NCBI GenBank assembly: GCA_030562195.1
Contig: CM060200.1
Coordinates: forward strand, 11,408,001 to 11,472,000
Source: Nipponacmea schrenckii
Lineage: Eukaryota; Mollusca; Gastropoda; Lottiidae
Direction of reading: 5' to 3'
DNA: 64,000 nt
The translations under genes were made by a program, and so were the position numbers. Position 1 is the stretch's first letter. Every line of letters starts with the position of its first letter. Positions 27,701 through 39,700 of the stretch are shown here, in pieces. The notes below the pieces were generated by a model. It saw nothing but the letters and a program-made list of their open reading frames with translations. It was not told the origin of the DNA and did not search any database.

Positions 27701-30700
27701 ATTCATAAACTTGTTAAAAATCACTTAAATATAACTTAGTTTTACAGTAATTTAATGTTGAAGGTGTCTGTCGTTTAGTGTCATTAATATAAACGACTCC
27801 ATGATCAATTTTCATAAGACAGTCTAATATGCATAACGTGCATGAAATGGTAATTTTTGGATTTAAGGATCGCTGTTACGCAATAAAGGAACAATGGTAA
27901 TTTGTGAATAAAATTTAGGAAAAGCCTGCTTTTGTATTAAATATGTCTATAATTACTAGTTTGGTATAAGAACTAATATGGTCCGCCGAGAGTTTACTGC
28001 TACTGTATATGTCGTGTGGTGGAAAATACACGACATACAGTCCTGAAACGATACGCTTCTATTCAAAACCTTACTCTACCACTAAGACATACTCATAAGT
28101 GAGGTCGTACTACATTTGGATTGAAATATGTAATGAATTCCGCCGCTAATTTGCATAAGTCAGCATTTCATAAATTTGTATGGTATTTGTCAGACACAAG
28201 TAATATATTAAAATTGTTGGCATCTATTGTATTTGGAAGTAAACATTACAATAAAATGTGCCCGAGGTAGGTTTAATAAGATGGTTAGAATTAAGAATAA
28301 TAATATTAAACGGAACAGCTTTTAAAATCTGTGTACACTGAAAACACAGTAGAATAACATATCAAACAGGTACCATAGAGTGCAGTATTGCATAGTGAAT
28401 ACGTGCACATTATTGCGTAACTGGACATGTAATGGAAGCAATATTCCAGTGACAGTTCGTATCAACGCCAAACTTCAAATGGTGTATTTCCTTTATTCGG
28501 AAATGAATTAACCTTAAAAACATCATTCAAAAAGGTGGAGAATATCTCATTTAGCAGTTTGTAGTAGCTACAGACCACAATAGTTCAAGCGACCCAAGCA
28601 GTCCCCGTAAGTAATTTAGTGAACTCTTCTAAGAGTTTCATTTCGGCTTCTTAATTTCCCTCCTCTAATTTGTGTATGAGTATCAGAAAACTAAGCGTTT
28701 CATAACGGCACTATCGTAAAGGGTCGATGCATGTGATACAACCAGGCAGATTTGGGATTAGTGACGCCATCGAACATTGGTGGACTTGAGGGAACAATAT
28801 TTTAAGTCTCACTGAAAATGTATACCTTTAAGGGTGAAGGGAAACTTTTCAAAACTGATGCGATTGATTTAGATTGATGTGTCGTAGATAGCATCAGTTT
28901 ACATTTCCGCTTTTCAACCTAGATACTCTCGTAAAATATAAACCAAGCAAAATTTGGACTTGCGATTGCATTGTAAAATAATGAAGTAACACTAAAATTA
29001 TGGATAGAATCACAAGTTTATATTTTATATCAGCCCTATATAGGTCAAACTAACAATGATTTCTTAATTTGCACATATCCTGGTGAAATTCGTCCATTAA
29101 TTCAAAAATTGTATACATATGTTCTGGTTTATTTCATGAAACAAACGTATATATATATACCTAATTATTTTTAAAATGTTCAAGGCATAAATGAAAATTC
29201 ATTTGGAACAGATTGCTAGCCAAACCAATGACCTACAAACCGATTTTTCAAAGTCTATGTAATTAAGAAATGAAAATTATGCAAGTATTGCAGACCTTGG
29301 CTGAATTGTGATAAGATTTTAAAAAAAAACAAGTGAACAATAAAGAGACTAATCAAAATATGGGGTTGATGTCCTTGGGTCATAAGCCCAACTGTGAAAC
29401 GTAGTGATCACCAACAACAACCAACAAGAACTATGATCATAACGAGTTTTGTAGGCATGTAGAAGTTTCAACACCATGGCATTCGACCCATCCAGACCCA
29501 ATTGGTTCCAACCATCTACCAACGACCACCAAAAGACTACCTACTCTTTATCAGCATAAGCTGGCAAGGATGTGAATTAGTCATTCACCATCACCACCAC
29601 GTACTGATCGAGCATCCGCTAGATAATTATTTCTCTGTTCTACAAATAGATGACAAATTAACAATATACATATCCACAAATGTATCTTATTAGAGCTACA
29701 ATACCAATGTTTTTCTTATTGCCCGAACTTCGTCTATAAGCACCTGACAAAACTTGTTGGGTCATATGAAAGAAGTTTTATGTTATACATGTAGCTGTTT
29801 TTGTTGCATTGCGTCGTAAATCAGTTAAATATAGAGACAAATTACAGAGGGGGAGGGCTGATATATATAATACACGTTTATTTAGAAATTACACACACGG
29901 GTAATATAAAGGTTTTCTGCAAATAATCTCTCCTCTGCAGGAAAACAACGCAACAATAGTCGATTATGCCTTGCAGCAAATCCATGTTCACTTTACTTCA
30001 AAGTCACATCAAACATTCATAATTATCATTAAGTTTTTTTGTAGTTACTAACATCAAATACTGGGAAATATTTTGATGTAACCAGTTTGTTCACGTAAAC
30101 ATATTGAGGCTGTAAGAAGTGCCAGATTGTGCTACAAAAAAGTCCAATGTTTGTATATTTTGTTTGTCTACACATGTAACTTTCAAATACTTTTGATGCC
30201 TCGGGTATTTTTTGGATGCATGTTTGTAATTGTTATACTTTGGTATACTTAATATAATTTAAGTAGGATGATCGAACATGGCCGTCTTAAAGAGGCATTC
30301 CTTCTTTGAAAAAGACTTCATATGTCAATTACGGCTTTTAAGTTGGAACTGTTTATTCAATCCAAGTATAGGACGAGTTATTTTTATCATTATGCTTAAA
30401 CTATCTACCAATATCTGTGATGGAACATGTATGTTGTACTTATTCTAGAATGTGTACATTATAATTTAATTAAAAGGGCTCGGTTTGTATTAGAGGTCAC
30501 TGGTCAGATACGAATTAACTGAAAATTAATATAAAGCGAAAATAAGAACTTTATTCGAGTATGAGTTGTACTTGATTGTGGTATTGTCTCTTCGGGAACA
30601 CTCTGTAGTTCACATAGTTCATATTCTCTACTTGGTAATTTATCGCTTGAATTGAGATAAATAACCCCCAAAACATACTTCAGGTATAGTGAAGAGTTAC

Positions 30701-33700
30701 AAGATTATTGTATAAGTTTGCCGTCTGTCTATAGGATTTCTTTGACCGCCATGTTTTGGGCGTGTAACACTTTCACGCTAATGAAGTTCGCACACACAAT
30801 CAGAGACATCAGCTGTTTTCAACAAGGCTTTTAATAACCACCTCAAACGATTTACAACTTACTGACACATTTTTAGTTTATTTTCGTTCATCAGCAAGTG
30901 TCAGACTTAAAACATCTTTTATGAGCCCCTTGTTACATCGACACAAGGTCATGTTGCTCTACTGACTCACCGTAACTTGACAGTTTTCTTAACAAATAAT
31001 GACGGTTAACTTTTATAAGGTAAATTCTTCGTTTGAGTACCTGGTATTTAAGAAATGTTGGGGTTCAGCTTATCATTATTTAAAGGGAAACGAGTGAAAG
31101 TAAATGCAATGGTACCTTGTTGCATGTATTTCTGAAGAAGACGAGTAACGCCCAAGATTCTCTCAGTTCTATCTGTCGAGAATTAAATGTACTCCTATCT
31201 GGGACATGTTTGCTTTATGCATGTATAAGACTTGGATTACTTTAAAAAAAAATCGTTCGTTTTATTGTCGATGATGTAACCATCATGATGGCTGTCTGTG
31301 TGTGGTTTGATCGACTAAATTGATGGAAAAAACGGGATATTATGATTGCTGTTTCTTTACAATCCCTGGCATTTCACTCGTTTGCAAGAAAGGCAACTGT
31401 ACATTCAGCTCTGGAACGTATCTAGATAATGCATATATATAAGGGAAGCAAAAAATGAGAATTGCCCATACTAAAGGTTATTATGAGCATTGTTAACCAT
31501 ATTTTAGTGTATAGGAGATGTTGAAGTTATATATAATGACGTGTTCCAGATGTGTCAGACCAATAACGATGTAAAGTGTACTAAAACTGGGTGGTCATTT
31601 TATATCAATGTCAATATTTTAGTGAAGAATAGTGAAATGGTTATTTCTACAAATAAGAAATTCTGATAGCGACTAGATGCTCAACGACTGCTTGTAATCG
31701 GCGGAATGATTTAGGATCTGATCAACGGATTATTTAGGAAGCGATGCAATCAAAGGTTATCTTGATTTATTTTAACAAGCTGCCAAGGAAGGAATTTGAA
31801 CCGTAATAGTGACCAATAGAGAGGGGAAAAGGACAGAAAACACCAGCAGATTTATTCAATGTTCCATTATAACAGAAAGGAAGAACAAAGATAACTGAAA
31901 GTTGATCTAACATTATCGAGGCATTCTGACATTACACAAATCGTATCATGATAGCCAAATGCTGTTTGATGTCTTAAATACCTAAATACTTCTCATTGTA
32001 AGCTATTAACTGATGGACCTGACGTATGGTAGTATGTGTTCTTACTAGATAGATTTTGTTTCCGGATAGCTTTGTCTACAGATACTAATGAAAAGGGTGA
32101 GGGGTGGAGGTGTTTTTCCTAAGGCCGAGGGGTAGCAACGACTCTTTAACATAATACAAATCCCAAGCCTAGAAACCACACTAAGGAACATACAAGCACA
32201 ACAACTTCAACCACCATTAAAGTGTTATTCCCATACAAAATAAGCGATACAGATGTCTGTAGGAACAATCCTATTTGTCTTACTAACAAACTGCGTCTGA
32301 ATGCTTTATTTCATTTTAACATGATACATTAACTTTCCAAAGAAAGACTATCTGTCATAAGTAAAGAAAAAACTAACACAATCAGTTCAGGAAAATTTCA
32401 CACTCCTTTACTAATGGTGTAATCTATATTAGCTAATACATTTCCTACAATGTAATGTAATATTTTAATATTCAACAAGTTTTAGATTAATAAGTGACAA
32501 CTTTGATTGTTTAAATGATTGAGACAGAGTAAGAAAAACTGGGTTAAAGATGCTGAGCCTTTATCCTTCAAAAGTAGTTTTCTGTAGAAAATTCTGCCAA
32601 TTCTGATATATATACTAATTTGTACAACAAAAAGTATCTTCACCCGACCCCACGGTACATTATTCCTTTCATGAAGCAACATATTGTTTGATAACGATTT
32701 AATTTTTTTAACATTTTAAGATTTCAACATTTACATCTCCAATATGTGAAGGCAATGGTATGCTAGTAAGTAACACATACAGACAGTCATGCAGCTGAGT
32801 AATCCCAACAGCCCTACCCCACAGGTGGTGGTGTAATAATTATACTAAAAATGCTGGTAAAACTAAGACCTCGTGCTGATAATCGTGAAATGTCATTTTC
32901 TAAACGCGAACAGAAATTTTATTATTTGGTTATAATAAATGTGGGGTAAATGAATGTGATTGGTCTTAAGAGTAAAGTCTTTATTTTACATGGGCCAGAA
33001 TTAGGTCCAATGCACATGACATTGTCTGGTCTTACATTTAACCACGGGTACAATTACGATGTACACCTTGTTTAAATATACACAAGTACCAGATTTATTA
33101 GATGAACAGATTTATGTGGCTGATCCAGGACATGAATTAAAAGAAAAGATAGAAGTTTGCTTGAAGTAATGCAGGACAAAAACTGTCAAAACCAAAGACA
33201 GATGGATACTTTTGTATTAAACCATTGATATGCAAATGGCGAAAAAGACAGAATAAACCATAAAACTAGATGTAATGCTTTTTTCACTGTCAATGAAGCC
33301 GACATAGAAAATGCGTCTGGAAGTACACCAGGATGCCCCGTATGCAACAGGGCATGAGAGATAAAGATTCCACGACTGTTGCAAATCCAAACTTGAAAAC
33401 AAATTCGGACATATAGGCTTAATTCTCCACAAGGTGACTTCATTTTTCTATTTCGTTTGAACCATTAAGGCTGAGCAGTGACATATTTTGGTTTTAATCA
33501 TGTGTGCAGTACACAGTGCAGTTTTATTAACATGTTCAATGTCAGCCAATATGATCAAACTGTAGTCTTTCAACTATAAGCTAATTATACTAATAAATCA
33601 TATTTTATATTATTATATTTTATATACTGTACACCGTTCTCAATGTTGCTAATAAGTAAAATAATTTAAAAAAAAAACGGAAGTTTTTCGAGTGCGAAAC

Positions 33701-36700
33701 TGTTTGAACTGAACAAACAGTATTTTTGCATTAGAAAACAATTTGAAGTGATATAATGCGAAATTATTTCAATATAGGACCATCGCATTTCTTTTGGTAA
33801 AGGTCGGTCTATAATATTAAGTATAGAAATTGAAATGATAACTGACCAGAAGAAACCACACTGATGATTTCCTAGTGTATCCCGTAGTCAATATTATTAC
33901 AATATGATGATATAGATCTCTTTATCATACCTTCATCTGGTTTTATTATTAATGTCAATAGATTGTACATAACTTAAATACTGGTGGCGCGAAATAGAAA
34001 ACCAAAAGTCACATATGTTACACAAAAGGTTCCGAATAATCCCAACCATATTTGACCTTATATTTGACATGGATATTCAGTGGTAGTTTATGGACAATCG
34101 CCAACAATTTGGTGAATTTCTGACGTTTATGCAATGCAAATAGGATATGACATTTTGGTCGGAGAACTGGGGCGTTATTATTAGTATAACATGCACTGCT
34201 GGTGATTCTTTTAGAATTGTTTAAGCACAAAGAACAGTCTTGCCCTTTGAATGAACATTAGGAACTTGGTACCAAAGCTTATCTGGTCAATATGAAAATT
34301 GTAATTCATAATCTCATTTTGCATTAATACAGTGCTTTTCTTTAATCTCGTGCGAGTTGTCCTCCCATCCCAACATCGAGGGCGGTAAAGGTTCAGTTAT
34401 TTTTTTTATATGCAAATTATTTTAGTATCCTTACACTAATGGTAAGGCAATCTATTGATCAAATTAAGAGATCTTGCGATTATTAACTAATGGCTTCCTG
34501 AGAATAAGTTGAATGAAAATAAACACAGTGCTGCAATTCATGATACAGAAGTGGGAATGTATCCAACAAAAAGATACCAATTGAACTTGATTTCATAAAC
34601 AATATAAAGTGTGAAGTATGCACAATTAGAAATGGCGAATATGTAATCCGAATATCTTTATATTGTTAAATGCTTTTTTGATTTCAACGAAATATGGCCA
34701 ATTCTATGTAGTGTATTATTAAAATTAGGTGTCTATTCAGGTGTGCAGTTTACAAGCCATATTCATAAAATTTTGTCAGTTCGAATAAAAAGAAACCAAA
34801 TATTGGAAACTCGGATTGACACTGATTTTCAAACAGGTGCTCATAGGTAGGTTCTATATTGGAAATGCCATAAAGTAATTGTGATATACAATTTAACATA
34901 TTTAAACTGTAGACGTTCAAAACGGCCCGCCTGGATCAATAAAGCGTGACCTCGTGTACCCGTTCCCTATCCAAAATTGGTGGAAATGCAACTTTTGAAA
35001 GCATTTTCCCAATAGCACACAAGACGTTTTACATTTTTACTAAACCATTATACGGTATAAATGTAGCAAAGTATGTCGTAAAATTTTTATTTTATTAACG
35101 ATTCTGTTCAGTTCGCAGACTTCCGTTATACTTATACTATTTAACATAAACCTCTTTCCTCGGACAATTAATAAATAATAATAAATATACTATTTATTTT
35201 ACATGGGTCAGAATTAGGCCCAATACACAAGGACATGGTCCTGTCTCACATTCAGCCCATGGGGCAATACATTGGGGAAAAAAAGAAAAAAAGAAAAAAA
35301 TCGAAAATACCTAATATCTCAATATACAATTCGTCTAAAATACTAAAAATACTCAAGTACATGTGTATCAAATGGACAGATCTATGTTCCGACGATCAAG
35401 TACATGACCACAAAATAAATATACAATACTCCACGTACAATACCTGAAAGGTATCTAAAAAGCTTATTTGAATGATATACAATATGACTTAAATGATAAA
35501 TATTATAAGACATTATAACAAAAACCAAATAGGCAATATCATAATTTAAATTCCTTCTTTCATAACAAGGTCAATAACCTTTCAAATCAACACATTTTCA
35601 TCAGAAGAAAATGTACAAGACGTAACGATGTAATCGATAGGTAGTAGAAGAACATGGAAAATATGATAAAGTAAGAAACAACTAATGTACAACAATAAAA
35701 AACAACAAAATGGAGTTGAAAATCTTAAATGATCAATGATGTATAGTGCGTTCGTCGAATCTGGTTTTTATGGTTTTTTGGGATTTTTTGTCGTCTGAAC
35801 GCGACCGGTCATTAATTGCACGGTCAAACTTGCTGCGTTAATTGGGCTGTCTGAACGCACCTGAACTTTAGATATAATTCTTCGCGCGTGCGCAATCCTA
35901 TTAAACATTTCCCGTCTTCTGTTTATTTCCTATGCGCATGCGTGATGATATATGAACCTCCGAACTTTTCGATAACTTCTGAGGATATGTCCAAGCTGCC
36001 TTAACTTAAGTCGTATGAACTCACTAATAGATATAACACCAAACTGATTATATTTCAGAATTATTACCGAATCAAGGTCCTGTATGTCCAGAAAGACCAG
36101 GAGAAGACGATCTACCCGGTAAGGCACTTTATATTAAAATATAACTTTATAACGTTATGGTATATTATTTTTTTATTTTAAAGAATGTTTAAATAGCAAT
36201 CAATCAAACAACTAGCGTTGGCCCGTTTTATTACGGCAAGGCAACCAACCGAAGGCAGAACAGACAATAGGAGACGCAACCTAGGATAAAGGTGTAGAAG
36301 TGGTTATGGAGTAATAAGTTTTAGATTGAAGGTTCCTGTGTGGTCACGTATTCACACTTCCCTACCAGTATAAAGCAATGATCCAAACTGATTTGGAATT
36401 TCCACATGTGTTATGATTTAATACCAATCTAAGTGGGTTACAACCTCTGGAGACCTTATTTATTACCACCTTACTTTATAAAAACATACACGTCCATTAA
36501 AACACAATTTAAACTTGGTATTGATGATGTAATAGAGCTATTGTCTGTGGTTTAGTCTAGTCAACACGGTTAAAAGGAAATCAAAGGCGGTGACAAAGTG
36601 TTGTTTAGGCTGGAACATACCTTATACATGTATTAAAAGTCTCGTATTTAAAGGTTCTGCACCAGATGAATGTTAGTGCACTCTTGAAATAAATGCACGC

Positions 36701-39700
36701 TACACAGCCAAATTTGTATGAGTAGCAATTGTTGCGAAGGGTCCAGTACCCTCCACCACGATATGAATTTCCTTCATATGCAGTAAATTAAAAAAAAATA
36801 CAAAATCAATTTTATATTTCTATTTCTTTTAGGTTTTGATTTTATATCCAAATATCAATTAGATAATGTATTACGACAGCCTGGTGTGAAAAAAGTTCCA
36901 GGCTCCAATGAATTCCAAGTAGCTTATAGAATTAGTAAAAGAGCCAATTTAAGAATTAGAACAGAGTAAGTGTTGTTTTGTCAATATACTGACGTGTAAA
37001 ATATTCAAATCCAACAGTTTTGATGGAATATATAGGTCAAGGAAGTTTAAGACATTTATACCGATTTCGCATTCAACTGGAACTGAATACCATTTTTCAA
37101 TTGACCAATCATGTTATGATAGGCGAACCAAGTCGATTGAAGTTGTTAACATTTTGAATTGCTACAAGTTAATTTTAGTAAAAACAAATAATGGCAATGA
37201 GTAGTCATCATTTTATAAACTGTATCGAGTGCTAAATCCTATTATCATGCACCTTATTCGGTTAATAAGCAGCACGAAAATTAAGCGCATTTAATGTTAT
37301 ATGTGTTAATGAACACGACAGACAACTCTCCAATGACTAGCCCGTACCACAATAAATACTTTAGTATTTCTTTTTTTCTTACATTTAGACCGACAATTGC
37401 CTTGACCTTGTTAACATGCACAAAATAGGACATAAACGTCACCACTGTTATTAATTTAAGCTCTTTCTTTCCTTAATAAAACCCTTATGCAAAACATGTT
37501 TAGTAATGAACAACTTGTCTTATGTTTCAGTCAATTATTTCCAAAAGGTCTACCAGACCGGTTTTCATTTGTCAGCACATTTCGTATGCCAGGTAAAACA
37601 AGGCGAGAAAAATGGAATTTAGTACAAATAAAAGATACAAGAGGGCAGCCACAGTTTGGTGTCCGTCTTGACGGTGAAACAAAAACTATAGATTTTTATT
37701 ATATAAATTATGAGGGAAGAGTAACCAATTTAAAATTTAGTGAAAATGTTAAACAAGTAAGTTAGCAATTAAAGCAAAATCAAGCAATTAGTTCACGGAA
37801 ATAGTTTTAGCTAATACAATGTCCATTTCACAGAATATGTAATCTGCAAGTGGTGTATTTCGCAGTGCCTTCAGTCCTGTTCCTTTTACAGCCACCTACT
37901 GCAACAATTCTTTATGATAATGTTGATGATATATCTATGTTGAGGTTGCCCATTTCTCAAAATTATTGGCTTAGCATCACAAAGTTTCTCTATTTGAGGG
38001 GATGAAAATTCAACAACCGATCGGCAGTGATAGCTGGCGAGGAAAAATTGTATCAAAATCTTATCTTTAGATTTTAGCATTCTGATCATCTAAGTGGTTT
38101 ATTTATAAAATTCGTTTTTTGACACTTATCCTACTGGCAAGTCCTACCCCTTTATGTCCATAGATGGCTTTTCATCCAATGTATAACACTTTGTTCCAGG
38201 TATTTACTAGAGATTGGCATAAAATACATTTTAGTGTAGGACGAGAATATATAGAATTATATTTAGATTGTCAACCTATAGCATCTAAACCTATTGTACC
38301 ATGGCGACCTATTGATGTTAATGGGGAAATGGTGTTAGGTACGAAAGATTCTACTGGAGAAACGGTACCTGTAAGTACAAATTATATTAAAATAATTGAT
38401 CCATTAATCCCTCAAACAATGCAACATTAGCTTAATGGCCCGATTGAAGTTCATATTTGACTAAGAGACAGAAGCCTTCAAAAGTTTTCAGTATCATTCT
38501 TTGATTAATGCTAAAGAGGAGCTCAGGATTAGATATTTCAGTTTCTAAACCAGCTACATTCGTTATCGATTGTAAACCCGCATTCAACATGTTTTCGGCT
38601 ATTAACAGTCCTTTATTCTAATCATCTCACGGGTTGTTTTTTTTAAATTGTAATTTTTATTTGAATAGTAAGATTAACTTGATATTTTTCTATGCAGTTT
38701 GATCTTCAATGGTTGGTGTTGCACTGTGATCCTTCCAAACCAGAACGAGAAACATGTGATGAGTTACCTCCCCCTTCAGTAAGTTTTAATTTGGATTAGT
38801 TCAGTTTCATGTTTTCATTATCATACGTTATCATTACACTTTATTAATCACTCACTCACTATTGTTTAAAGCTATTATCTTTTTAATTTGGTGTTTTATC
38901 CTTGAATGAAAATATCGATAATGATATCCATTCTTGCAAAATAGCTCGGATATTATCTTGTTGTTTGTTGTACAATTGCTGTGTGCAACATGAACGTATT
39001 TGCGTTTACATCTACCAACATTATATTGTTTCGTCTAACAGCAATGATTCTTTCAGCCAAGACGTAGGAAAAGGCCTAACAAACGTAAACCTAAGGTATG
39101 ATGAAAACCCACATAGTAGTTTAGAACAGCCCTAGAGTAGATTTTAATGAAAACGGTATTGGTTTTGGTTTTGGGAATAATTGTATTTTAAGGGACATAT
39201 AAGAGATTGTTTAAAATGTTCGTCTTAAGTATCAAATGGGTCTTAAAGGAGTCCACGACTTTCAATATACCATACATATTTTTTTATCAATATTGTCATA
39301 ATGATGAATCTTTAGATATCATACCATGTCATTATTAAGCAAATCTCTTTTATATCCCCAACAGATACCATGCAAGCACAATAATGTAAATTCTAATTAC
39401 TTTTTTACTCATGATTTCTGCTTAAAAGAGAAGAATTTGTTCAGGAGTCTAAAATTATTCATAGACAATACATGCATATAGTCATCAATTGTCATTCAAA
39501 AGTAAAAAAAAAATATAGCTTTGATAAAATATTCTATAAAACCCACATTAACGCAATCAGTGCAGTAAAATCCGATCTCTTATTGAGTGCAATGAAAATG
39601 ACTTGCATGGTGTCAAAATAACAATGTTCACTTTGGTAGTAGGTAGTGGAACTGGAATTTGTTGATAATTTGTGAACTAACCTTTTTAACTATCCTTTTT

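Larger units (their letters stand above)
24726..36058. other. intron 1 (11.3 kb)
   Basis: Mostly featureless AT-rich sequence. It contains three copies of a dispersed 3'-end-like repeat (26550, 32975, 35165) and a CpG-rich inverted-repeat block (35746-35950) close to exon 2. Open frames inside it (for example 33186-33443 minus, 29502-29693 plus) have no support as genes. Confidence 0.6.

Noticed and set aside
33186..33443. Minus-strand frames resembling a receptor transmembrane segment
   Set aside because: Only a loose hydrophobic pattern, overlapping frames with equal claim, and no conserved receptor motif.
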